This document shows positions 25,454 to 34,576 of a DNA stretch of 64,000 nucleotides, piece after piece (within the stretch, counting starts at the first letter, position 1; every line of letters starts with the position of its first letter). A program made the position numbers and the translations under genes. Under the pieces are notes generated by a model. It saw only the letters and a list, made by a program, of their open reading frames with translations. It ran no database searches and was not told the origin of the DNA. Origin of the DNA: Thiomicrospira aerophila AL3 (lineage in GTDB: Bacteria > Pseudomonadota > Gammaproteobacteria > Thiomicrospirales > Thiomicrospiraceae); contig NZ_CP007030.1 in NCBI RefSeq assembly GCF_000227665.2, positions 1,860,001 through 1,924,000 on the forward strand, read 5' to 3'.

Positions 25454-27565
25454 ATGCTTAAGGCCAAACGAATTGTTCACGCTCTAGGCTATCTGAGTGT
25501 CAGTAGCAGCCTAGCCCTTATCAGTCCACAACTGCTAGCAAGTACTGATACCGATACTACATTAGAGCGCATCTCGGTGATTCAAACCGGTTCCATTATG
25601 AGTCAAACAGAGAGCGAAGTGGTACGCCCAGTGGCGGTGATTGAAGGCGAACAAATGGAGCAGCGTCGTGCCGGTACGATTGGTGAGGCCTTGGACGGTT
25701 TGCCCGGGATCAGTAATGCAGACTTTGGTCCAGGTGTGGGGCGCCCGGTAATTCGTGGCTTGCAGGGTTCACGGGTTGCGGTATTAGAAGACGGGGCGCG
25801 TGTCAGTGATGTATCCGGTGAAGGTGCCGACCATGCCGTAGCCAGCTCGACCCTGCGCGCCGATTCGGTTGAAATTATTCGCGGCCCCGCCACCTTACTC
25901 TATGGATCGGGAGCCACCGGCGGCGTGGTGAATGTGGTGTCCGGCCGTTTTAGTCCAATTATCGGTGACCGCGCTAATGGTGCGGTGCAAGCGTCTTATG
26001 GGCTTAATGGCCACGACCGTCGTACCGGAGTTGCATTAGAACTACCCGTGTCCGGGGAAATGGCGGTTCGTTTAGATGCCGATTATCGCAACACCGACAA
26101 CTTCGCTATCAAGGGTTTTCAAACAGTTGATGGCGAGGGCAAACGTAATGAACTGTTAAACAGTGATCTTGAAAGCCGCAACTTAGCGATTACGGGTGTG
26201 TATGCCGGTGAGCGCGGTTTTTTGGGCCTAGGCTTTAGTCAATGGACCAGTGACTATGGGGTGCCTGAAGCTGATCCTGATGACTATGATCGCATTGAGG
26301 CGGAGTCAAAACGCTTTGACTTGAAAGGCGAACTCTATGATCCGATGCCAGGGTTTAATACAGCACGTTTCAGCCTAGCTTACACCGATTTTTATCAAGA
26401 AGAATGGGAGTATGAGTACGGCAAAAAAGCCGATCTTGAAGCCATTTTCAAACAAAAAGAATTCGATTTGCGCTTGGAACTGACCCATGACCCGATTGCC
26501 AACTGGACAGGGGTGATTGGTCTTGATTACAACAACACCAAGTTTGAAGCCGAAGACGACGGTGAAGCCTTTTTTATTCGCCCGAGCGAGCGCAATGCAA
26601 TTGGTGTGTTTAGTATGCAAGAAAGACCGACTTCTTGGGGGCAATTCGAAGTCGGCTTTAGACTGGGTTACGACCAGTTTAATCCAGAGCGCGTAAACGA
26701 TAATGCAGTTAATAGTGTTGATTTCCGTGGGCAGACCTTAACTTTTGAAGAGAATTTGGCCAATAAATCCTACCTGACTACCGGCATTGCTTTGGGTGCG
26801 TTATTTAATTTAGACAGCGAGCATAAACTGCGTGCCGGTATTAGCCGCTCTGAGGCCGCGCCCGGCCCAGAACAGCTTTATGCCTTTGGCCGTCATGGTG
26901 CCGCTGGCACCTTTGAAATCGGCAACCCTGATCTGAAAAAAGAAACCTACTTAAATACCGAGGTCAGCCTCCTGCGTCAACAAGGCAGCTTGCGTTATGA
27001 AGCCACTGCGTTTGTTAATTTGGTCGATAACTTTATCTATTATCTAAACGACATAAATTCCGACGGTACCCCGCGCCGTGTAAATGAAAATGGACAAGAT
27101 GATTCAAACGGTGAACTACTGGTCTATAACGCCCAAGACGATGCAATTTTTTATGGTGTGGAACTCAGCGGTGCGATCGACCTTGCCACTCAACTGCCGC
27201 TAACCCTGCGTGCCAGCGGTGATTATTTGCGTGGTGAACTGCGTGACGGTGGCAATCTGCCGCGCATGACCCCACCCCGTGTTGGCGTAGGTGCAGATAC
27301 GCGTTGGAGTGACTTTAAATTCAGCGTGGATTACCGTTATCACTTTAAACAAACCCAAACCGCCGAAGCGGAAGACGCAACCGATGGCTTTGGCACACTT
27401 GGCTTTGATTTAGCCTATACGCCGGCGAATATCAAAGACCTGCGTTTGTTCCTACAAGGGCGCAACCTGACCAATGAAAGTGGTCGTTTACATCAAAGCT
27501 TCTTTAAAAACGAAGCCCCAATTACCGGGCGCAACTTTACTGCTGGTGTGCGTTACCAGTTTTAA
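25454..27565 (+). CDS. TonB-dependent outer-membrane receptor, ZnuD-like
   Basis: 703 residues. Signal peptide (about 1-29), plug domain (about 40-160) with GVGRPVIRGLQGSRVAVLEDG and IIRGPATLLYGSGATGGVVNVV, then a beta-barrel ending in an aromatic residue (GVRYQF), as required for outer-membrane insertion. The plug resembles ZnuD-type zinc/heme receptors, but the His-rich loops of ZnuD are not evident; loops are instead rich in Asp and Glu. Metal or metal-chelate uptake is likely, the exact ligand unknown. CAGGAGTTAACC precedes the ATG. The promoter carries a large inverted repeat and a Fur-like site. Confidence 0.88.
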   Translation: MLKAKRIVHALGYLSVSSSLALISPQLLASTDTDTTLERISVIQTGSIMSQTESEVVRPVAVIEGEQMEQRRAGTIGEALDGLPGISNADFGPGVGRPVIRGLQGSRVAVLEDGARVSDVSGEGADHAVASSTLRADSVEIIRGPATLLYGSGATGGVVNVVSGRFSPIIGDRANGAVQASYGLNGHDRRTGVALELPVSGEMAVRLDADYRNTDNFAIKGFQTVDGEGKRNELLNSDLESRNLAITGVYAGERGFLGLGFSQWTSDYGVPEADPDDYDRIEAESKRFDLKGELYDPMPGFNTARFSLAYTDFYQEEWEYEYGKKADLEAIFKQKEFDLRLELTHDPIANWTGVIGLDYNNTKFEAEDDGEAFFIRPSERNAIGVFSMQERPTSWGQFEVGFRLGYDQFNPERVNDNAVNSVDFRGQTLTFEENLANKSYLTTGIALGALFNLDSEHKLRAGISRSEAAPGPEQLYAFGRHGAAGTFEIGNPDLKKETYLNTEVSLLRQQGSLRYEATAFVNLVDNFIYYLNDINSDGTPRRVNENGQDDSNGELLVYNAQDDAIFYGVELSGAIDLATQLPLTLRASGDYLRGELRDGGNLPRMTPPRVGVGADTRWSDFKFSVDYRYHFKQTQTAEAEDATDGFGTLGFDLAYTPANIKDLRLFLQGRNLTNESGRLHQSFFKNEAPITGRNFTAGVRYQF

Positions 27566-27647
27566 GCATGGCTAGCTGTTTTTTTTATTGGTTTAGTTTA
27601 TTGATTTAGTTCGTTCCTCTACCAAGTTTCATACGACGACTTGGCTT

Positions 27648-27670
27648 GGCCGCATTACGCGGCCTTTTTT
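27648..27670 (+). terminator. Rho-independent terminator of the TonB receptor gene
   Basis: GGCCGC-ATTAC-GCGGCC followed by six T residues, about 80 bp after the stop codon. Confidence 0.88.
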
Positions 27671-27740
27671 ATTTCCCCGCGAAAACCCATACCCCATCCA
27701 AAACCTACAGCTGATTAGCGGCAATTTCGCTTACAAATTA

Positions 27741-27768
27741 TTGACTTGCGCGCCTTACATGGTAAGCT
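27741..27768 (+). promoter_or_regulatory. Candidate promoter of the mrp/mnh operon
   Basis: TTGACT (27741-27746) and TAAGCT (27763-27768) are 16 bp apart, about 45 bp before the first ATG. The -10 match is weak. Confidence 0.4.
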
Positions 27769-27812
27769 TTCACAGCTAATAAACTTTATTTATAACTTCG
27801 ATCAGGAAAAAC

Positions 27813-30635
27813 ATGAGCCTACTTGCCTTTAACTTGCCCATAGTAGCTTTGTTGCCCTTTGTTGGTGCGGCCTTAGCCGCTTGGGCTTCAAGATTTCATC
27901 GTGTTGCATCGGCATGGGTATCGGCGGGGATTACCGTCCTTGCCCTTGCCTTCCTTGCGCCGGCCATCAGTCTGCCTTTTGCAGGGGAAACCCTTATCCA
28001 AAGTTGGGCCTGGATGCCTAGCATCGGATTGGATTTTGCCTTTCGCTTAGACGGCTTAGCGCTGTTATTCGCCCTACTGATTCTGGTAATTGGTTTACTC
28101 ATCATTATTTATGCCCGTTACTATCTATCGGCCAAAGACTCGATGGGACGCTTCTTTGCCTATTTAATGATGTTTATGGGCTCGATGTTAGGTATTGTTC
28201 TGTCAGAAAACCTATTGCAACTGGTGGTGTTCTGGGAGCTGACGTCGCTCAGCTCGTTTTTACTGATTAGTTATTGGCAACACCGTCAAGATGCCCGTCA
28301 CGGCGCGCGCATGGCGCTAGCGATTACCGGTGCAGGTGGTCTGGCACTATTGGGCGGTGTTCTACTCCTTGGCAACATTGTTGGCAGCTACAACCTTACT
28401 GATGTACTCGCTGCCGGTGACATGATTAGAAATCATGAGCTCTACTTGCCTATCCTGATTTTGATTTTATTAGGTGTATTCACCAAATCCGCCCAGTTTC
28501 CGTTCCATTTTTGGTTACCTCATGCGATGGCCGCACCGACACCAGTATCGGCTTATCTGCATTCGGCAACCATGGTTAAGGCGGGCATTTTCTTACTAGC
28601 GCGCTTCTTCCCGGCACTATCCGGCACGCCAGAATGGACATGGATTGTGGGTACAGCAGGCCTGCTAACCTTTATGATTGGCGCCTACACCGCCATGTTC
28701 AAGCACGACTTAAAAGGCCTGCTTGCCTATTCCACCATCAGTCATTTAGGTTTAATTACCCTTCTGTTCGGTTTTGGTACCCAGATGGCAGCGGTTGCGG
28801 CCATTTTCCACATTATTAACCATGCCACCTTTAAAGCCTCGTTGTTTATGGTGGCTGGGATTATTGACCATGAAACCGGCACCCGCGATATGCGCAAACT
28901 CAGTGGTTTGCTCAAGTATATGCCACATACTGCGGTCCTTGCGATGATTGCCGCGGCCGCTATGGCCGGTGTACCCTTAATGAACGGCTTCTTAAGTAAG
29001 GAAATGTTCTTTGAACAAGCGGTCTTTGCCGCTGAAACAAGTGTTTGGGCCTGGGCTATTCCGGTCCTGGTGACCTTGGCCGCCATCTTCTCAGTGGCTT
29101 ACTCACTGCGCTTTATTCATGACGTGTTCTTTAATGGCGAACCGAAAGACTTGCCAAAAGTGCCTCATGAGCCACCGCGTTTTATGAAAATCCCAGTCGA
29201 TTTATTAGTCGTCATTTGTTTAGCGGTGGGTATTTTGCCGATGTTTACTGTGGCACCGATCTTAGCGGTTGCCGTGGCGGGCACCTTGCAAGCCACGCCA
29301 CCAGAGTATAGCCTGTCAATTTGGCATGGTTTCAACTTGCCACTCTTTATGAGTATCCTGGCATTGGCACTGGGTGTGGGTGTTTACATGATTCGTGAAC
29401 GTCTATACAAGTTACATGACCAAATTTTAGGCCGTGTCGATGCACGAATCGGCTACAACGCATTACTCAATGCCACCCTTACCCTGTCGTTGAGCGTCAC
29501 GCGTCGCTTTGATAAAGGCTCGTTACAGCACGCATCGGTATGGGTAATAGGTGCAGGCCTGGTCGCCGGTGTGATTGGCTTTATGACGGTAGATGCGCCA
29601 TTATTCGGTGATCGTGCCGCCTTGCCAATTGATGCGGTCACCCTGACGGCAGCGATAGTATTGATAGCGGCAACCATCATGACGGTTGTCATCCATCAAC
29701 AGCGTTTTCTTAGCTTAATCTCAATTGGGGTGGTGGGGCTTATCATCGCGCTAGGCTTTGTTAAATTCTCTGCACCCGACTTGGCGCTAACACAACTTTC
29801 AGTCGAAATTGTCACCATTGTGCTGTTATTGTTAGCGCTTTATTTCTTACCACAAACCAGCCCAAAAGAAATCGGCAAGCTACGTCTTGGTCGCGATGCG
29901 GTCATAGCCGTGGTGACCGGTGTCGGAGTAACGCTACTGACCCTTGCGGTTTTAACACGTGATTTCGCACCGATTTCAGAGTTCTTCCTCGAAAACTCTG
30001 TACCTGGTGGTGGGGGTACCAACGTGGTTAACGTCATTCTCGTTGACTTCCGTGGTATTGATACCCTCGGTGAAATCGTGGTGTTGGCTCTAGCAGGCTT
30101 AGGTATCTATGCGATGCTAGAAGGCATGAAACTGCCCGCACCTGATCGCGATGCTCAAGGTCGCTTCTGGAACCCAGACACCCATCCAGCGATTATGCAA
30201 ACGTTAACTCGCTTGTTATTACCTTTAATGCTATTAGTCGCGGTCTTTATCTTCTTGCGTGGCCACAACTTGCCTGGTGGCGGCTTTATCGCCGGTCTAA
30301 TTGCTTCGGTAGCCTTAATTGTGCAATACCTCGCTAACGGTATTGACTGGACTAGCGATCGCCTCAAGGTCGATATGCATACGGTCATTGCTTATGGCTT
30401 ATTAATTGGTACCGGAACAGGTTTAGTGTCGATTGCTATTGGCTTCCCATTCTTAACCTCGACCTTCGAATATTTAACCTGGCCTGTGGTCGGTAAGTTT
30501 GAAGTCGCTAGCGCCATTGCATTTGATATTGGCGTATTCTTAGTCGTGGTGGGCGCAACGGTATTGAGCTTAGTTCAGCTAGGCAAACTCAGTCGAGCTT
30601 CACACGGATATGCACCGCAACAGGAGAAAAACTAA
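27813..30635 (+). CDS. mnhA: Mrp/Mnh Na+(cation)/H+ antiporter, fused subunits A and B
   Basis: First subunit of a multi-subunit antiporter that exports Na+ in exchange for protons and helps pH and salt tolerance. 940 residues. About 1-660 is the NuoL-like MrpA body (SKDSMGRFFAYLMMFMGSM, FPFHFWLPHAMAAPTPVSAYLHSATMVKAG). The MnhB domain (about 790-930) with FIFLRGHNLPGGGFIAGLIAS is fused at the C-terminus, as in group 2 Mrp systems, which explains the lack of a separate mnhB. ATCAGGAAAAAC precedes the ATG. It overlaps mnhC by TAATG. Confidence 0.95.
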   Translation: MSLLAFNLPIVALLPFVGAALAAWASRFHRVASAWVSAGITVLALAFLAPAISLPFAGETLIQSWAWMPSIGLDFAFRLDGLALLFALLILVIGLLIIIYARYYLSAKDSMGRFFAYLMMFMGSMLGIVLSENLLQLVVFWELTSLSSFLLISYWQHRQDARHGARMALAITGAGGLALLGGVLLLGNIVGSYNLTDVLAAGDMIRNHELYLPILILILLGVFTKSAQFPFHFWLPHAMAAPTPVSAYLHSATMVKAGIFLLARFFPALSGTPEWTWIVGTAGLLTFMIGAYTAMFKHDLKGLLAYSTISHLGLITLLFGFGTQMAAVAAIFHIINHATFKASLFMVAGIIDHETGTRDMRKLSGLLKYMPHTAVLAMIAAAAMAGVPLMNGFLSKEMFFEQAVFAAETSVWAWAIPVLVTLAAIFSVAYSLRFIHDVFFNGEPKDLPKVPHEPPRFMKIPVDLLVVICLAVGILPMFTVAPILAVAVAGTLQATPPEYSLSIWHGFNLPLFMSILALALGVGVYMIRERLYKLHDQILGRVDARIGYNALLNATLTLSLSVTRRFDKGSLQHASVWVIGAGLVAGVIGFMTVDAPLFGDRAALPIDAVTLTAAIVLIAATIMTVVIHQQRFLSLISIGVVGLIIALGFVKFSAPDLALTQLSVEIVTIVLLLLALYFLPQTSPKEIGKLRLGRDAVIAVVTGVGVTLLTLAVLTRDFAPISEFFLENSVPGGGGTNVVNVILVDFRGIDTLGEIVVLALAGLGIYAMLEGMKLPAPDRDAQGRFWNPDTHPAIMQTLTRLLLPLMLLVAVFIFLRGHNLPGGGFIAGLIASVALIVQYLANGIDWTSDRLKVDMHTVIAYGLLIGTGTGLVSIAIGFPFLTSTFEYLTWPVVGKFEVASAIAFDIGVFLVVVGATVLSLVQLGKLSRASHGYAPQQEKN

Positions 30636-30985
30636 TGGAATGGCTAGTTGCAATTGTGATTGGCGTAATGACCAGCGCCGGAGTTTACCTGACGCTGCGT
30701 GCGCGTACCTTTCCGGTCGTACTCGGCCTTACCATGCTCGCTTATGCAGTTAACGTGTTCTTATTTACGATGGGACGCTTAACCATAGGGCAACCGGCGG
30801 TCATTGATGCCGCCGCTGCTGGCTATGGTGATCCATTGCCACAAGCCTTGGTATTAACCGCGATTGTTATTGCCTTTGGTATGACTGCATTTTTGATTGT
30901 ATTGGCTCTAAAAGCCCGCAGTGAGTTAGGCAATGACCATGTGGATGGCCTACACCGCGCCCATGATGAGCAGGAGACTAAATAA
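30635..30985 (+). CDS. mnhC: Mrp/Mnh antiporter subunit C (NuoK-like)
   Basis: 116 residues with three TM helices (about 3-22, 28-48, 72-95), homologous to NuoK. AVNVFLFTMGRL and DPLPQALVLTAIVIAFGMTAF are conserved in MrpC. CAGGAG lies just before the ATG, and both ends overlap neighbouring genes by one base, indicating tight translational coupling. Confidence 0.94.
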   Translation: MEWLVAIVIGVMTSAGVYLTLRARTFPVVLGLTMLAYAVNVFLFTMGRLTIGQPAVIDAAAAGYGDPLPQALVLTAIVIAFGMTAFLIVLALKARSELGNDHVDGLHRAHDEQETK

Positions 30986-32505
30986 TGATGCAATTGACCG
31001 CTTTTCCGGTATTACTGCCATTAGTCGCTGGCTTTATTCTGTTATTTGCGCGTATGGGCGGCTTAAAGCTCCAACGCGCCCTTAACCTGCTTATTACGAT
31101 TGGCCTCATTTTTGTCAGCATTGAAATGCTCAAAGTCGCCAATACCGGCGCGATAGAGGTCTATTTATCGGGTAACTGGATCGCCCCTTTTGGTATCGTA
31201 TTTGTACTCGATCGCCTGTCGGCTCTGATGATATTTATAACCGCCATTCTGGCCCTTGGCTCACTTTGGTATGCGATTGCGACCAATTACGATGCCAAAG
31301 GCAGCCACTTCCATGTGCTGTTCCAGCTGCAAGTATTTGGTTTAAATGGCGCCTTTATGACCGGGGACTTGTTTAACCTGTTCGTCTTCTTCGAAGTGAT
31401 GCTATTGGCTTCTTATGGCTTACTGCTACACGGTGGCGGACGCTTACGTACCAAAGCCGGCTTGCACTATGTAGTCATCAACATGATTGGTGCCACGTTA
31501 TTTTTGTTTGCGGTCGGTGCGCTCTATGGTGCGACGGGAACCTTAAATATCGCAGATATGGCGGTGAAGATTGCAGAAGCGCCCGCTGAAAATCGTGCGC
31601 TGATTGCGGCAGCAGGCCTGCTACTGCTCGTGGTGTTCGGGATTAAAGCGGCAATGTTCCCACTCTATTTGTGGCTTCCTACCGCTTATGCAAATACCTC
31701 GGCACCGGTGGCCGCCCTGTTTGCCATCATGACCAAGGTGGGTATCTACTCGATTATCCGTGCACATGGCACCATATTCGGTGATGATGCCGGCGATTTA
31801 GCCTTCTACTATGCACCTTGGGTGTTAGGCTTGGGGATTATCACCTTGGCACTCGCTGCGTTAGGTGTATTAGCTGCGCGCGGCTTACGCGAGCAGGTTG
31901 CCTATTTGGTGCTGGCGTCTGTGGCAACCCTGCTAATCGGGGTAGGTATTGCGACACCAGCGGCGATTTCTGCCACCATTTACTACATGGTTCACTCCAC
32001 ACTCATTGCAGGTGGCATGTTCCTACTCGCTGATGTGATTGCACGTGGACGTGGTGATACCGATGATCGTTTCGAGTCATCGCCCATTATGGCAAATGGG
32101 GTCATGATCGGGAGTGCCTTTATGTTTGGCGCCATTGCCATGACCGGCATGCCGCCACTATCAGGCTTCTTTGGCAAAATGCTCATTCTTGGCGCGGCCA
32201 TGGATCATGCATGGTTAGCCGCGATTTTTGCGGTGGTCTTGATTGCCAGCTTATTAAGCATTGTCGCTATGGCGCGCTCTGGCTCCTTGTTGTTTTACCG
32301 CACACAACCGAGTGAACAAGCCCCTGGTGAGCCATTGAATAAATCCGCTTTTGTGGCCGTAGCAGCTCTATTTGCGACCGCACCGATTATGATTATATTT
32401 GCTCACCCGATTACGGCCTACACGGATCTAGTCGCTGCCCAGGTATTTGATGCGGCCAGTTATATTGATGCAGTCTTAAGTACCCCTGCCACGGAGAGAA
32501 AATGA
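30985..32505 (+). CDS. mnhD: Mrp/Mnh antiporter subunit D (NuoM/N-like)
   Basis: 506 residues, about 14 TM helices, homologous to proton-pumping subunits of complex I. FVFFEVMLLASYGLLLHGG carries the conserved Glu near residue 137; FGIKAAMFPLYLWLPTAYANTSAPVAALFAIMTKVG carries the conserved Lys and Leu/Pro-rich segment. It overlaps mnhE by ATGA with GGAGAG upstream of the next start. Confidence 0.95.
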   Translation: MMQLTAFPVLLPLVAGFILLFARMGGLKLQRALNLLITIGLIFVSIEMLKVANTGAIEVYLSGNWIAPFGIVFVLDRLSALMIFITAILALGSLWYAIATNYDAKGSHFHVLFQLQVFGLNGAFMTGDLFNLFVFFEVMLLASYGLLLHGGGRLRTKAGLHYVVINMIGATLFLFAVGALYGATGTLNIADMAVKIAEAPAENRALIAAAGLLLLVVFGIKAAMFPLYLWLPTAYANTSAPVAALFAIMTKVGIYSIIRAHGTIFGDDAGDLAFYYAPWVLGLGIITLALAALGVLAARGLREQVAYLVLASVATLLIGVGIATPAAISATIYYMVHSTLIAGGMFLLADVIARGRGDTDDRFESSPIMANGVMIGSAFMFGAIAMTGMPPLSGFFGKMLILGAAMDHAWLAAIFAVVLIASLLSIVAMARSGSLLFYRTQPSEQAPGEPLNKSAFVAVAALFATAPIMIIFAHPITAYTDLVAAQVFDAASYIDAVLSTPATERK

Positions 32506-32999
32506 TGCTTAAACGAGTCCTACCTCATCCGATTTTATCGTTTATATTGTGGTTAGCATGGCTGCTCCTTAACAACAGCTTTGACCCTGGCCACATGGTA
32601 TTAGGCGCTATTTTAGCCATCTTCATTCCTTGGTTTACGGCGGCTTTTTGGCCAGAGAAAATCAAGGTACAAAAACCCGCTACCTTAGCCAAGTTTTTTG
32701 CCGTCGTGCTTTGGGATATTATGGTAGCTAACTTTGCCGTAGCCAAATTGATCTTAGGCCGCAATGACAAATTGCAACCCGGCTTTTTTGAAGTGCCGCT
32801 CGATATTACGACGCCCATTGGGATAAGTATTTTAGCGAATACCATTTCATTGACCCCAGGAACGGTGTCCTGCGACCTGTCACCGGATCAGACCAAATTA
32901 ATTATTCACGCATTGCACATTGATGATCAAGCGCAGATGATTGCCGACATCAAGCAGCGTTATGAGCGTCCATTGAAAGAGGTATTTGCCCCATGCTAG
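32502..32999 (+). CDS. mnhE: Mrp/Mnh antiporter subunit E
   Basis: 165 residues with N-terminal TM helices (about 12-55) and a cytoplasmic tail. ILANTISLTPGTVSCDLSPD is the MrpE signature. The start overlaps the mnhD stop, and its end overlaps mnhF by 7 bp. Confidence 0.93.
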   Translation: MMLKRVLPHPILSFILWLAWLLLNNSFDPGHMVLGAILAIFIPWFTAAFWPEKIKVQKPATLAKFFAVVLWDIMVANFAVAKLILGRNDKLQPGFFEVPLDITTPIGISILANTISLTPGTVSCDLSPDQTKLIIHALHIDDQAQMIADIKQRYERPLKEVFAPC

Positions 33000-33262
33000 A
33001 CATTGTCATTCCAATTGCCTTTGCCATGGTCAGTGTGGCACTGTTCTTGAGTTTATACCGGGTCATTATTGGCCCCGAGTTACCTGACCGCATCTTAGCG
33101 CTGGATACGCTGTATATTAATTCGATTGCCCTCTTAATTCTGCTAGGCCTGCACCTGGGCAGTGCGCTCTATTTTGAAGCGGCGCTGCTGATTGCGGTAA
33201 TGGGATTTGTAGGCACCGTTGCGCTCAGCAAATATTTGCTGCGCGGTGACATCATGGAATAA
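32993..33262 (+). CDS. mnhF: Mrp/Mnh antiporter subunit F
   Basis: 89 residues, three TM helices. The segment GPELPDRILALDTLYINSIALLILLG holds the conserved Asp of MrpF. GAGG lies inside mnhE before the ATG. Confidence 0.93.
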   Translation: MLDIVIPIAFAMVSVALFLSLYRVIIGPELPDRILALDTLYINSIALLILLGLHLGSALYFEAALLIAVMGFVGTVALSKYLLRGDIME

Positions 33263-33271
33263 GGACCGACT

Positions 33272-33595
33272 ATGTTAGAGTTTATTTTATCGTTATTAAT
33301 TTTAATCGGAGCCTTCTTTACACTCGTTGGCTCGATTGGCCTGTACAAGCTGCCGGATTTTTATATGCGCTTACACGGCCCCACCAAAGCGACTACGCTC
33401 GGTGTCGGTGCAATTTTGATTGCCTCCGCGGTATTTTTTACCGTGCGTGGTGAGGGAATCAGTTTGCACGAACTCTTAGTAACAGTGTTCTTATTCATCA
33501 CCGCACCCGTCAGCGCGCACTTGATGGCCAAAGCGGCGTTACACATCAAAACCAAACGCCTTGAGCGCACGCAATCGAGCTTAAGCCAAGAGTAA
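33272..33595 (+). CDS. mnhG: Mrp/Mnh antiporter subunit G
   Basis: 107 residues, three TM helices, last gene of the operon, 9 bp after mnhF. GSIGLYKLPDFYMRLHGPTKATTLGVG and TAPVSAHLMAKAA are MrpG signatures. With A-B fused, C, D, E, F and G, the antiporter set is complete. Confidence 0.94.
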   Translation: MLEFILSLLILIGAFFTLVGSIGLYKLPDFYMRLHGPTKATTLGVGAILIASAVFFTVRGEGISLHELLVTVFLFITAPVSAHLMAKAALHIKTKRLERTQSSLSQE

Positions 33596-33666
33596 TACTA
33601 AGCGATAACCCTCTATTGACGCTAAAGCATCACATCCTGCTTTGGCGTCACAAATCTTTCCTCTAG

Positions 33667-33700
33667 CTGCCATCTGCCTGTCACATTCACCCCCTAGACT
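33667..33700 (+). promoter_or_regulatory. Pho box and -10 before the plcP-agt genes
   Basis: CTGCCAT (33667-33673), a 4-base spacer CTGC and CTGTCAC (33678-33684) form two half-sites with the 11-bp period of PhoB boxes (consensus CTGTCAT repeated); each half has one mismatch. TAGACT (33695-33700), 10 bp further, fits a -10. This arrangement is that of PhoB-activated promoters. Confidence 0.65.
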
Positions 33701-33727
33701 GACGCTTATTCTTTTGAGATTAAGGTC

Positions 33728-34576
33728 ATGATGCTAACACCTGCCCTACCCGAATGGTTACAAACTCACCACGAAGACGCAGACACCAAATCTGCCCCCA
33801 TCAAAGTACGCAGCATTTGGATTTCTGACATTCATCTTGGCTCCAAGGGTGCAAAAGCCACACAGCTCAGTGAATTTTTAAAACGTTATGACTGCGATCA
33901 CCTCTACTTAGTTGGCGACATCATTGATGCCTGGCGGATGAAAAAAACCAATTTCTGGCCACAAGACCACACTAACGTGATTCGTCGCATTCTAACGCGC
34001 GCTAAACGCGGCACCAAAGTGGTTTATATAACCGGTAACCACGATGATGTGTTACGTCGCTATTCAGGCATTAACTTTGGCAATATTCAACTGGCTGATG
34101 AATGGCAGCACACGACCGTTAAAGGTGAAAAGCTATGGATTATTCATGGTGACCAGTTTGACGGCGTAGTGCAATGTCATCGCTGGCTAGCCTTGTTAGG
34201 CGATTGGGCCTACGAATGGATGTTAACCGTGAATCGTTGGTTTAATAACCTTCGTCATCGCATGGGTTTTGGCTACTGGTCGCTTTCTGCCTATTTAAAG
34301 CATCGCGTTAAACGCGCGGTTAATTTCATCAGTGATTTTGAAGAGGCGGTTGCGAAAGCCGCGGCACAAAAAAAGGTAAACGGAGTGGTCTGCGGCCATA
34401 TTCATCATGCTGAAATAAGACCCTTTGCAAATAACATCACCTATTATAACTGTGGCGATTGGGTTGAATCACTGACCGCGCTGGTTGAGCTAGATGACGG
34501 TGAACTGAAGCTGCTTAAATGGGCGGATATTCAGCCCAATCTGGCCCCCTTCTCTAATGATAAGGAAGCAGCATAA
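33728..34576 (+). CDS. plcP: PlcP-type phospholipid phosphoesterase (LpxH-like calcineurin fold)
   Basis: Metallophosphoesterase of 282 residues. Metal ligands are seen in WISDIHLG, VGDIIDAWR, TGNHDD, IHGDQFDG and CGHIHHAEI. The family (COG2908) is often labelled UDP-2,3-diacylglucosamine hydrolase, but YWSLSAYLKHRVKRAVNFISDFE and NCGDWVESLTALVE match PlcP, the phosphate-starvation phospholipase C described in Sinorhizobium and marine bacteria, which cuts phospholipids to diacylglycerol. The downstream gene, overlapping by one base (TAATG), is a glycosyltransferase, as in plcP-agt pairs, and a Pho box lies upstream. Function by family and context; not proven here. Confidence 0.82.
   Translation: MMLTPALPEWLQTHHEDADTKSAPIKVRSIWISDIHLGSKGAKATQLSEFLKRYDCDHLYLVGDIIDAWRMKKTNFWPQDHTNVIRRILTRAKRGTKVVYITGNHDDVLRRYSGINFGNIQLADEWQHTTVKGEKLWIIHGDQFDGVVQCHRWLALLGDWAYEWMLTVNRWFNNLRHRMGFGYWSLSAYLKHRVKRAVNFISDFEEAVAKAAAQKKVNGVVCGHIHHAEIRPFANNITYYNCGDWVESLTALVELDDGELKLLKWADIQPNLAPFSNDKEAA

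Noticed and set aside
33728-34576. LpxH (lipid A pathway) as the function of the phosphoesterase
   Set aside because: PlcP-specific stretches, longer length, glycosyltransferase partner and Pho box favour PlcP; still open until a separate lpxH is shown.
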